Below are positions 53,554 to 61,677 of a stretch of DNA of 64,000 nt, in pieces. Below the pieces are notes generated by a model, which saw only the letters and a program-made list of their open reading frames with translations, ran no database searches and was not told where the DNA came from. A program made the position numbers and the translations under genes. Origin of the DNA: Saprospiraceae bacterium (GTDB lineage: Bacteria; Bacteroidota; Bacteroidia; Chitinophagales; Saprospiraceae); contig JALHLK010000001.1 of NCBI GenBank assembly GCA_022844565.1, forward strand, positions 373,073-437,072, read 5' to 3'. How positions within the stretch are numbered: position 1 is the stretch's first letter; every line of letters starts with the position of its first letter.

Positions 53554-56135
53554 TACTTCATCATTGTTTTTTTAATCTCAAATACTCTACTTCCATTACC
53601 TCTTTCGTCAAAGGCACGTACCTTAATGCTGGAAGATAGAGGTGTATTATCTTTTAAATTAGGTGAGTTTTTGTCGGGTGTAGTACCGTTGGTAGTAAAC
53701 TTTATTGTAAGATTTGGAAATTCAGTATTCATCTTAATTTTTCCATCAACAACTTTTACCCCAGGAGGACTCACTCTATACGTATAGCCACCAAACAAAT
53801 GATTAAGTCTAGGCAAATGATGGCTACCTATGACGTTAGTGAAGTTGCTCCAATCTCTGTAAATTAAAGCAATCCTCTTTTGAGTATTAGATTCTATTTC
53901 CCATGTAGAGCCTTTACTCCATGCCTTTTCTGCAAAACCAAATAATTTTGGTAATGTGAAATATTGCATTTCTTCCTCGCCTCCTGTAATGGTTTCAGAC
54001 CATAATTGAGCTTGAAGACCCACGATGTTTTTAACAGCATTGGGGTTTAAATTTTGTTTACCTGGAAATGAAGGAGTAGCATCAAGCATTTCACCCCAGA
54101 AGTTGAAATTTGTAGTTTTGTAAACATCGAATGGTGCAATGAGAAAAGGATCAATATTGTCTGTGAATCCTCCCCAGTACAATCCATTTTCAAAAGGATC
54201 CGTGTCGTAAGAGAGATCAAAATATAGGCTAGTCACATTGCAAAGTACCACAGGATAACCAGCATTAGCAATTCTGTAGCCTAAATCTACATTATCACCA
54301 GTATTATCCCAAACGAGAGGCAAAACATTCTTACCAACAAATTTAGGATTGATGATTGCTTTACCCTTAGGGTCTTTATTCAAAATAATTTCTTCCCAAC
54401 CAGATATTTGTAAATTGTATTTAGCTAAAATCTCTAATGTTTTTTCGAGAAAATAGCCTTGCAATTGAATTGGATTGGTAATTTCAGGTTTTGTTTTCAT
54501 TAATTCTTTTGCCATTGGAGATTCTGTCCATGCTCCAAATGGTACCTCATCACCACCAGTGTTGAAGGTAATCAATTTTGTACCTGCTGCATCATACATT
54601 TGGATTAAAGATTTGACTACCGTTTCATAAAAATGATAAGTTGATGGTCTTGCGACCGAAACGATATTATCTTTAAAGCTCTGGGCAGATCGGTATTTAG
54701 ATTTGTCATCTGGATCAATCAATCTAAATTCTTCGGCTTTCTCTTTTTTACCCTCTTTCATAAATTTATCATATCGAGACTCCATGGCCATAATAGCAGC
54801 ACGGGCATGGCTGGGAAAGCAAATTTCTGGTATGATTTCTACATGTCGCTTTGTACCATATTTTATGATGTCGATAAAATCTTGCTTAGAATAATAGGCT
54901 TTTTCTGTACTTGGGAAAGGACCACTACCAAATGCAGGTTGAAGATGATCTTTAGAATTTAAAGTATGCCCTCTTTTTGAACCAACCGATATTAACTCAG
55001 GAAGTTCAGGAATTTCTATTCTCCAACCTTCATCCTCTGTCAACCTTAAATTGAGTTTATTAATTTTATACTGAGCAAGAAGATCAATTAACTTTAGCAC
55101 ACTTTCTTTGGTCTGGAAATTTCTGGCTACATCTAATAAAAATCCTCGGTATGCAAATCTAGGACTGTCTTTTACCAATGCACCTTTTACAGTGACTTCT
55201 TTAAGAGGATTTGCAAATTGGGTAGCCGAAATTAATTGTACCATACTTTGTATACCGTAAAAAATACCTGTATTAGCTGATGCTGAAATCGTAATGCCAG
55301 AGCTAAGAACACTAACTTCATAAGCTTCTTTTCCTTCTACCTTTGCGTTTAATACTAATTTGATACCACCACTTGCCTCACTGGTTTTAGGCTGTAGTTT
55401 AGTATTTAATTTTAGCTGATTTTTTAAAAAATCTTGGAGATATTGCGCTTCACTTTCAAATGTCGCATCAAAACTTATTGTTGAATTTTCTCCAAAAGTA
55501 TACAACTGCCCGTTGGGTTGGTAGCTTACAGGTGTTGGGATTATTGGACATTTTTCCTCATTTGTACTGAACGATTGAATTTTTTGATATTTCTCAAAAG
55601 TGTTAACAGCGTTGGGCACAGTTTTATAAATAGTAGAATCAGGGAAAACTTGAGCCAAATCATCGAATCCTGTAATTAGGACATCTTGAATTTTAATCGC
55701 TTTACCTTCAGTAACAACATAAGCTCCCGCTGGAGCATGAGAAGATTTGATTATTGGCGATGGGGAAATATACTGATAAATTAAAGAATCTCCCGGTTGA
55801 ATTTTAAATTTAGAACCTGGTGTAAACCTGTTAAGATAGCCATTTATATGATTAATAGCTCCAATTGTCGTATCTCCAATAGACTGTTCAAAAAATGTGA
55901 TTTGAGTAAAATCGAGATACCAATTTTCATGTGTAATTGCGGTTAGTCCATTATTTTTAAATATTAGCTGACATTCCGCTTTGGGACTATCATCAATAAA
56001 GTTTTTTATTAATCTCCAATTAACCTCAAGTTGTGAAAAGTCTTGCTTTTGTGTTTTTGGTTTACACGAAGCGATAAGCAATATGGAGGATAAAATCCAA
56101 AAAGAATTTCTAAAGATAAACTTTGAATTTTTCAT
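53553..56135 (-). CDS. Lipoprotein beta-N-acetylhexosaminidase (GH20)
   Basis: Removes terminal GlcNAc or GalNAc from glycans. 860 residues: lipoprotein signal with lipobox LIASC (about 20-24), CHB_HEX-like N-terminal domain (30-170), GH20b domain (190-320), the GH20 barrel (about 325-760) with the catalytic Asp529-Glu530 pair in NTGGDEVP and RLTEDEGWRIE earlier, and a chitobiase C-terminal Fn3-like domain (about 775-860, FTTNGTTPD). First gene of the five-gene amino-sugar operon and probably anchored at the outer membrane or cell surface. Confidence 0.94.
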   Translation of the reverse strand: MKNSKFIFRNSFWILSSILLIASCKPKTQKQDFSQLEVNWRLIKNFIDDSPKAECQLIFKNNGLTAITHENWYLDFTQITFFEQSIGDTTIGAINHINGYLNRFTPGSKFKIQPGDSLIYQYISPSPIIKSSHAPAGAYVVTEGKAIKIQDVLITGFDDLAQVFPDSTIYKTVPNAVNTFEKYQKIQSFSTNEEKCPIIPTPVSYQPNGQLYTFGENSTISFDATFESEAQYLQDFLKNQLKLNTKLQPKTSEASGGIKLVLNAKVEGKEAYEVSVLSSGITISASANTGIFYGIQSMVQLISATQFANPLKEVTVKGALVKDSPRFAYRGFLLDVARNFQTKESVLKLIDLLAQYKINKLNLRLTEDEGWRIEIPELPELISVGSKRGHTLNSKDHLQPAFGSGPFPSTEKAYYSKQDFIDIIKYGTKRHVEIIPEICFPSHARAAIMAMESRYDKFMKEGKKEKAEEFRLIDPDDKSKYRSAQSFKDNIVSVARPSTYHFYETVVKSLIQMYDAAGTKLITFNTGGDEVPFGAWTESPMAKELMKTKPEITNPIQLQGYFLEKTLEILAKYNLQISGWEEIILNKDPKGKAIINPKFVGKNVLPLVWDNTGDNVDLGYRIANAGYPVVLCNVTSLYFDLSYDTDPFENGLYWGGFTDNIDPFLIAPFDVYKTTNFNFWGEMLDATPSFPGKQNLNPNAVKNIVGLQAQLWSETITGGEEEMQYFTLPKLFGFAEKAWSKGSTWEIESNTQKRIALIYRDWSNFTNVIGSHHLPRLNHLFGGYTYRVSPPGVKVVDGKIKMNTEFPNLTIKFTTNGTTPDKNSPNLKDNTPLSSSIKVRAFDERGNGSRVFEIKKTMMK

Positions 56136-56163
56136 TTTAGCATTAAGTTTTGATTTGAATTAA

Positions 56164-56171
56164 TACTTTTG
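56164..56171 (+). promoter_or_regulatory. -7 promoter element of the SpoU-type methyltransferase (TACTTTTG)
   Basis: Exact TAnnTTTG match in the divergent region, 62 bases before the ATG at 56234. Confidence 0.4.
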
Positions 56172-56233
56172 CATTTCTGAACTGCAAAATCTGATGCAAT
56201 ATATCAATGGTTAGGAATTAATAAAAGATATTG

Positions 56234-56767
56234 ATGAAAAAATTAAAATTAGAAGAACTCAATAGACCAAATATTGAAGTCTTTAAAGCAGGTTTGAAAA
56301 TACCTGTGATAGTCGTATTGGACAATGTTAGGTCAGCACTCAATGTGGGTAGTTTTTTCAGAACGTGTGATGCTTTCAATATTGAAAAGCTCATATTATT
56401 AGGAATAACAGCTACACCACCAAATCGCGAAATTACAAAATCAGCCATTGGGGCAACAGAATCTGTGGAATGGGTATACTTAGAAAACATAGGTCAGGTT
56501 AAAGATTTATTAATTGATGAAGCGTATATTTTTAGCGCAATAGAGCAAACAAACCAATCTATTAATTTAAGTGATTATCCCATAAATACGCAATACAAAT
56601 ACGTCTTAATATTTGGAAATGAAGTGGATGGGGTTAGTGATGAATCTTTATCTAGTTGTATGGATTCTATTGAAATACCACAGTTAGGCACTAAACACTC
56701 CTTAAATGTTGCGGTGTGTGGGGGAGTGGTTTTATGGGAATTTTTTAAAAAATATACTCAGAGTTAA
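56234..56767 (+). CDS. TrmH/SpoU family RNA 2'-O-methyltransferase
   Basis: 177 residues from the ATG at 56234 (the frame also has a TTG one codon earlier). The SPOUT knot motifs are VVLDNVRSALNVGSFFRTCDAF, VLIFGNEVDGVSDE and IEIPQLGTKHSLNVAVCGGVVLWEF, which bind SAM and hold the RNA. No N-terminal substrate-binding domain, so it is one of the short SpoU types; it could modify tRNA or rRNA. The DUF4442 gene follows 38 bases later. Confidence 0.9.
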   Translation: MKKLKLEELNRPNIEVFKAGLKIPVIVVLDNVRSALNVGSFFRTCDAFNIEKLILLGITATPPNREITKSAIGATESVEWVYLENIGQVKDLLIDEAYIFSAIEQTNQSINLSDYPINTQYKYVLIFGNEVDGVSDESLSSCMDSIEIPQLGTKHSLNVAVCGGVVLWEFFKKYTQS

Positions 56768-56805
56768 ATTTTTTGCTTAGTTTTGGGTCAACTTAATTTA
56801 ATTCA

Positions 56806-57288
56806 ATGGATTCGAAGCAGAAATTTATCAACGATATGACCAATAAGCTAAAATTTTGGTTATTTGCATTTTCAAAATTACCCAGTCTTATCTTTTGGGG
56901 GGTTAAGTTGGACAGTTTTTCAACCGAAAAATGTGTAACCTCTGTAAAATATGGATGGTCCAATACAAATCCATTCAAATCTATGTATTTTGCAACCATG
57001 ATTGGTGCTGCAGAGTTATCTACAGGCTTAACAGCAATGTATGCTTTGGAAGGAGAAGGTAAAACCTCTATGTTGGTAGTGAGTGCTGGTGGTAAATTTT
57101 TTAAAAAGGCAGTTGGAAAAATAAGATTTGAGTGCACTGAGTATGCTAAATTTAGATTATTTTTTGATGACTTAAAAAGTGAAATTGGTAAATCGGGTAC
57201 TATCGTGCTGGTATCAAAAGCATTGAACGAGCAAGATGAATTGGTTGGTGAGTTTGAATTCACATGGAGTCTAAAATATAAAGGATAA
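56806..57288 (+). CDS. DUF4442 hotdog-fold thioesterase-like protein
   Basis: 160 residues. The DUF4442 pattern is visible in WSNTNPFKSMYFATMIGAAELSTGLTAMYAL, with KKAVGKIRFECTEY and the final VGEFEFTWSLKYKG, a hotdog fold related to PaaI-like thioesterases. A conserved Asn/Pro (NTNPFKSMYF) faces the putative active site. Substrate unknown, likely an acyl-CoA. Co-directional with the methyltransferase gene. Confidence 0.85.
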   Translation: MDSKQKFINDMTNKLKFWLFAFSKLPSLIFWGVKLDSFSTEKCVTSVKYGWSNTNPFKSMYFATMIGAAELSTGLTAMYALEGEGKTSMLVVSAGGKFFKKAVGKIRFECTEYAKFRLFFDDLKSEIGKSGTIVLVSKALNEQDELVGEFEFTWSLKYKG

Positions 57289-57750
57289 TTGTATTTTTTT
57301 AGAAATGCTCTTAATATAATACATAGATATACAAGCGTTTTTATACGCATGCCTATTGGTAACTAAAAATTCTCAGGTAAAGGAGTATAATTTTTTAAAG
57401 AACCATACTCCTTTGGTTTAACAGTTACAATATGCTTTATATCAGCAAAAAATGTGCCATAAGCTTAAGAATATTACTCTTTAAGAGATATTTAAGGACA
57501 TTTTTCCCATATATGAAACTTTTAAACTTAGACACAATGTAATCTGCGAAAATCTGCGGGAGAAATACGCGAGTGATAGTTCCCGCAGATTTTCGCAGAT
57601 TTTTTTAATTGATTTACAAAAATCATATAGGTAGATTAGTGAATTATTCTTTCTATACACTGAGGCTTTCCCACTGATTTACGCTGATTTCAACACTATT
57701 AATATGATCTTTAGGTTATTTCTTTTACAAGGAATAATTTATTTAATAAA
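57289..57750. other. Convergent intergenic region with two hairpins, no gene
   Basis: Between the DUF4442 gene and the thioredoxin-like gene. It holds a 10-bp perfect hairpin (arms 57379-57388 and 57405-57414) and the larger palindrome at 57541-57601, plus a CTGATTTACGCTGATTTC stretch at 57675-57692 of the same flavour. Confidence 0.6.
57541..57607. repeat. Long perfect inverted repeat (20-bp arms) followed by a T-run
   Basis: The arms are 57541-57561 and 57581-57601, identical in inverted orientation over about 20 bases, with a 19-base loop, and each arm is made of two near-identical AATCTGCG units. The T-run at 57601-57607 would make this a plus-strand terminator. The sequence type (AATCTGCGAAAATCTGCGGG) resembles a short sequence family I know from many unrelated bacterial genomes, so a repeat origin is possible. 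Confidence 0.65.
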
Positions 57751-59196
57751 CTACGACTTTGAACTCCTTGACTTCAATATCTCTTCAAAAATTTCTTCGA
57801 TTTTTAAAACATCAAATCCTTTCAATAATATTTTTTTATTTTCGTCTAAAATAAATATTTGAGGGGTGCTTGGTATACTAATTACTCGTCTATAAGTTTG
57901 ATAATAGTCTGAAGTATTTATGAAGTTATCCATTTTCTTTTCTTTGACAGCGGGCCAGCATGCATTTTCTTTATCATAAGCATTGGCACATACTGCAAAA
58001 ACTTTTACCCCAAGATGTCGGTATTTTTCCTCCCAAGATACAAGGGATGGCATCACTTTACTACAATGTCCACAATCAGAAGCCCAAAAAATTGCAACCG
58101 TGTAAGGCGCTTTTACATCATAGATTTTCACCAAAGATGAATCGACAGTTCCATTAGCATTAAAGGTTTTTTTATAGGTTTCAATCTTGGGCATTTGTTT
58201 TCCAATCAATATTGGTCTCCACTCATCGGCATATTTATATAGCGTTTTCATTTTTTCGGGATCAGACCAAGGTGCCCAACCTTTTTTAAAGTAATTATCC
58301 ATCAAATGCACATAAACAGCATCGTGTCCGATAATTTTTGCATTGCCATATTTTGATATCCAACTCGACAAAAAATATTTTACAGCCTCTTCATTTCCTT
58401 GCATAGCTGGTAGAAAGCGATCAATTTCTACAATAATACTATCAGATAATGGAGAAACAAGTCTATCAAAATAGTTGGTCACTTTTGAGTGAAAGAAGTT
58501 GTTGTTGATCAACATTGGATTTTTAAAATCAATGCCATCAAAAAATCTTGATTTGTAGTATAAATATTTTTTAACTTTTCCTTCCTCTGATTCGTCTTTT
58601 TCCAGTTCAGCAGGAAATTGTATATCATCATTGGTAGCCTTGACTAAAAATGATGTAAATGATTGTGGAAAACTAGTGCTAATTCGTTTTTGTTCCGATT
58701 TTACTTCCTGATTAATTTCTTCTATTTGATTCTTATACTTATTTACTTGAAGTTCTTTTCCTTGAACGCCTTCATTGTTTTTAACCAAGGTATTGAGTGG
58801 TTCGATTCGTCCACGTTGTTGGTTTATATAAGCTATGTAATCAAAAAATAGTTTATTTTCTTGACTATGGGTAGGTTCAATCTTATTTAATTGGGCTGTG
58901 TCAAATTTAATTTCAAATTTCGATTCATTATTGATAACAAATTGAAAAATATTATTATCAGGCTTAAGAAGACCGATGTAGAGGCCGGGATTAATTTTAT
59001 CACTGCCAGACATTAAAAATTTACCCTTTGAATCTTTATATAGCGTATCTTTAACTAAGGTTTTGTCTCCACTATAATAACCGATGATAAGGGTATCACG
59101 ATCATAATTAGGCGATGTAAACGTGTAATTGTATTGTGCGGATAAAACATTACAAAAAGAAAATATAATAGCAATAATGGAAAAGCGTGATCTCAT
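57751..59196 (-). CDS. Exported thioredoxin-like (TlpA/AhpC-TSA) protein
   Basis: 481 residues from the ATG at 59196 (MRSRFSIIAIIFSFCNVLSAQ, signal peptide). The N-terminal part (about 25-320) is a beta and helical domain of the DUF4369/DUF5106 type common in Bacteroidota. The C-terminal thioredoxin domain has the CGHC active site in WASDCGHCSKVMPSL and the cis-Pro loop in ISIPSTPQIFILDE. It is likely a periplasmic thiol-disulfide oxidoreductase. The frame runs 24 codons further upstream to 59268 but that extension lacks signal character. Confidence 0.87.
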   Translation of the reverse strand: MRSRFSIIAIIFSFCNVLSAQYNYTFTSPNYDRDTLIIGYYSGDKTLVKDTLYKDSKGKFLMSGSDKINPGLYIGLLKPDNNIFQFVINNESKFEIKFDTAQLNKIEPTHSQENKLFFDYIAYINQQRGRIEPLNTLVKNNEGVQGKELQVNKYKNQIEEINQEVKSEQKRISTSFPQSFTSFLVKATNDDIQFPAELEKDESEEGKVKKYLYYKSRFFDGIDFKNPMLINNNFFHSKVTNYFDRLVSPLSDSIIVEIDRFLPAMQGNEEAVKYFLSSWISKYGNAKIIGHDAVYVHLMDNYFKKGWAPWSDPEKMKTLYKYADEWRPILIGKQMPKIETYKKTFNANGTVDSSLVKIYDVKAPYTVAIFWASDCGHCSKVMPSLVSWEEKYRHLGVKVFAVCANAYDKENACWPAVKEKKMDNFINTSDYYQTYRRVISIPSTPQIFILDENKKILLKGFDVLKIEEIFEEILKSRSSKS

Positions 59197-59295
59197 GTAT
59201 TTTTGTTTTTCAGATATATAAATGAAGTTTACTACTGTTTTGTTACACTTGGTAACGTTTTTTAACAATTTTATATTTTTTTGAAATACTCAAAG

Positions 59296-60228
59296 TTATC
59301 TTTTGCCAGAAAGTAGATATAGCACTGCCATTCTCACAGCCACACCATTTTCTACTTGATTTAATATTATAGAATGTTTGAGGGAGTCAGCCACTTCACT
59401 AGTGATTTCTACTCCTCTATTGATTGGTCCTGGGTGTAAAATGGTAATATCTTTCTGCAGCTTTTCTAATCTTTGGGCATTGATACCGAAGTAAATTGAA
59501 TATTCTCTCAAAGAAGGAAAAAATTTCACTTCTTGACGTTCTAATTGTATTCTTAAGACATTGGCAGCATCACACCATTGTAAAGCTTTATCAATATTGT
59601 ACTCCACACCTACACCCAATTCTTCGATGTGCTTGGGTATAAGGGTAGGGGGACCACAGACTTTGACATTTGCCCCAAGTTTTTTTAAGCATAAAATATT
59701 ACTTAAAGCAACTCTACTATGTAAAATATCTCCAATGATGACAATATTTGAATCTTTTAGATCACCTATTCTTTCTTGAATCGAAAAGGTGTCCAATAAT
59801 GCTTGTGTAGGGTGTTCATGCGTACCGTCACCCGCATTAATAATATTAGCGTCGATGTGATTTGCAAGAAAATGATGTGCCCCAGGGGCTGGATGTCTCA
59901 TGACCACCATATCTACTTTCATGGCTAGAATATTGTTTACCGTATCAAGTAGGGTTTCTCCTTTATTAACTGATGAAGAAGAGGCAGTGAAGTTAAGAAC
60001 GTCAGCTGATAATCTTTTTTCTGCAAGTTCAAAAGAAATCCTAGTTCTTGTCGAGTTTTCAAAAAATAAATTCACAACAGTAATATCACGAAGCGAAGGC
60101 ACTTTTTTGATAGGTCGATTGATGACTTCTTTAAAATCTTTAGCTGTCTTAAAAATTGCATAGATATCATCAGACGTGATTTGTTTGATTCCAAGAAGAT
60201 GCTTAGTACTCAAACTAGATTGTGACAT
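59296..60228 (-). CDS. pyrB: Aspartate carbamoyltransferase catalytic chain
   Basis: Catalyses carbamoyl phosphate plus aspartate to N-carbamoylaspartate, the committed step of pyrimidine synthesis. 310 residues. The carbamoyl-phosphate site NSTRTRISFELA (about 54-65), SSSVNKGETLLDT (Lys84 region), HPTQALLDTFSI and the aspartate-side HPGPINRGVEI are all present. No pyrI regulatory chain is adjacent. Its ATG overlaps the pyrR TAA by one base. Confidence 0.96.
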   Translation of the reverse strand: MSQSSLSTKHLLGIKQITSDDIYAIFKTAKDFKEVINRPIKKVPSLRDITVVNLFFENSTRTRISFELAEKRLSADVLNFTASSSSVNKGETLLDTVNNILAMKVDMVVMRHPAPGAHHFLANHIDANIINAGDGTHEHPTQALLDTFSIQERIGDLKDSNIVIIGDILHSRVALSNILCLKKLGANVKVCGPPTLIPKHIEELGVGVEYNIDKALQWCDAANVLRIQLERQEVKFFPSLREYSIYFGINAQRLEKLQKDITILHPGPINRGVEITSEVADSLKHSIILNQVENGVAVRMAVLYLLSGKR

Positions 60229-60779
60229 TATTTTAATTTATTTTTATGGCTATGTAATAAAATTTCTCCTTTGTTATTTTCCTTCCAATTGACTTTGACA
60301 TAAGTCTCACCCCTGGAATCGACTACGATACCTTTATAATCTGCAAATATTGGAAAATGCCTGTTAAACCTTCTGTCAACTAATGATAACATCTTAACTT
60401 CTGCTGGTCTGCCAAAATCCTGTAAGGCACTTATTGCTGCGTGTACAGTCCTACCGGTATAGAGTACATCATCAACTAGAATGACAATTTTTTTATCAAC
60501 TAGAAAGGTAATTTCTGTTACTGATGCTTTAAGCGGCTTTTCAGATTGTCTATAGTCATCTCTGTAAAACGTGATGTCTAATTTTCCAAAAAGAGGTAAT
60601 GAATTTGGATTACTTACTTTAATCCTATTGTAAAGCTGCTCTGCTAGAAAGACACCACTTTCTTGTATGCCAATCATGCACACATTTTCAAATGTATCAA
60701 AATCCTCGATGAGCTGTTGAGCAAGGCGCTCCAGCGTCAATTCAAATCCTTTTTCTGATAGTATGATTCTTCCGTCCAT
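60228..60779 (-). CDS. pyrR: PyrR bifunctional pyrimidine regulator / uracil phosphoribosyltransferase
   Basis: 183 residues. The PRPP-binding loop is ILVDDVLYTGRTVHAAISALQ, with the N-terminal MIGIQESGVFLAEQL and the closing IVVDSRGETYVKVNWKEN. In Firmicutes PyrR binds the pyr mRNA leader and causes attenuation; in Bacteroidota the enzymatic role may dominate. Here the -7 promoter element ends 10 bases before the ATG, leaving no room for a leader attenuator. The gene forms an operon with pyrB. Confidence 0.95.
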   Translation of the reverse strand: MDGRIILSEKGFELTLERLAQQLIEDFDTFENVCMIGIQESGVFLAEQLYNRIKVSNPNSLPLFGKLDITFYRDDYRQSEKPLKASVTEITFLVDKKIVILVDDVLYTGRTVHAAISALQDFGRPAEVKMLSLVDRRFNRHFPIFADYKGIVVDSRGETYVKVNWKENNKGEILLHSHKNKLK

Positions 60780-60789
60780 AGTGATGGTG

Positions 60790-60797
60790 CAAAGATA
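60790..60797 (-). promoter_or_regulatory. -7 promoter element of pyrRB (TATCTTTG)
   Basis: The complement is TATCTTTG, an exact TAnnTTTG match ending 10 bases before the pyrR ATG at 60779. Confidence 0.55.
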
Positions 60798-60983
60798 AGA
60801 ATTTTGGTTTTACTAAATTTATAATGACAATATTTTTTGTTATTTTAAATTAACTATTTAGGTCTATACGTTCAAATCATAAAAATAAGGACATTTCAAG
60901 TCAGAAGAGGCTCCCTTCGGCAAGCTTAGGACATGCTTTTTTGAGTTAATAGCATCAGTATTGACCAGAAAAGTTAAATTTAA

Positions 60984-61022
60984 ATAAAAAAAGCCTTTCC
61001 CAAAAACTCTTTGAGAAAGACT
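60984..61022 (-). terminator. Intrinsic terminator of the hmuY gene
   Basis: On the minus strand a 10-bp stem (AGTCTTTCTC with GGGAAAGGCT, including G-U pairs) with a short loop is followed by TTTTTTT, 45 bases past the hmuY stop at 61067. Confidence 0.7.
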
Positions 61023-61066
61023 CTAAACATATTTAAGTTTTTTTTAAAAATTAAATATGTATCAAC

Positions 61067-61654
61067 TTACTTCGTAAAAAACCTCTTACCATTAGACTGG
61101 TAGACGTATCTTATGGTATACTTAAACTTAGTTGGTCTAGTTGGTGGTGAAACAGTCTTTCCGGAATCATCAGTTGGATCAGCTTTCAAAACTTCCATTT
61201 TTGCATAGTTTCCTTTTGCTGTTTTAACCAAAAATACAACTCCAGCTTTTGGGGAAAATTGAGTTTGTGAGTAGGTAAACCACGCAGTATTAAGTACGGC
61301 AGGTTCACTTGCTGATTTATCAGCTAAATAACCACTTTCTGGAGCTTCAAGTATGTTGTCAAAGACATCTTGTACAATGATAACTCCAGCTTTTCCAGGT
61401 CCTGAAGAACCGCTATTGAAAGCAAATGTTACCCCTGTTAAACCGAAATCCCATTTTTCACTTTGCCTTTCAGTTGAAGGTAATGATTTGCCATCAGCAA
61501 AACTGAAAAGAGTAAAATCGGTACTTTTTAGATCACCGCTAACCAACAATTCAGTAGTCGTAGCATCAATTTTTGGCTGTGTTAGAGGATCCTTTTCGCA
61601 AGATGTAAACCCTAAAAATAATCCAAATACTACTAAAAATTTAAAAAGTTTCAT
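61067..61654 (-). CDS. HmuY-like heme-binding lipoprotein
   Basis: 195 residues. Signal with lipobox GFTSC; mature domain has the HmuY-type beta sheet (STDFTLFSFADGKSLPS, EKWDFGLTGVTFAFNSG) and ends KFKYTIRYVYQSNGKRF. HmuY family proteins bind heme outside the cell and pass it to a TonB-dependent receptor, which is encoded just upstream, 23 bases away. The two form a heme or iron acquisition unit; the characteristic pair of heme-binding residues cannot be checked here. Confidence 0.82.
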   Translation of the reverse strand: MKLFKFLVVFGLFLGFTSCEKDPLTQPKIDATTTELLVSGDLKSTDFTLFSFADGKSLPSTERQSEKWDFGLTGVTFAFNSGSSGPGKAGVIIVQDVFDNILEAPESGYLADKSASEPAVLNTAWFTYSQTQFSPKAGVVFLVKTAKGNYAKMEVLKADPTDDSGKTVSPPTRPTKFKYTIRYVYQSNGKRFFTK

Positions 61655-61677
61655 ATCAATTTATTTGTGTTTAATAA

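Noticed and set aside
57379-57414. 10-bp hairpin after the DUF4442 gene as an intrinsic terminator
   Set aside because: The stem is perfect but no T-run follows on either strand, so termination is not supported; kept only in the intergenic description.
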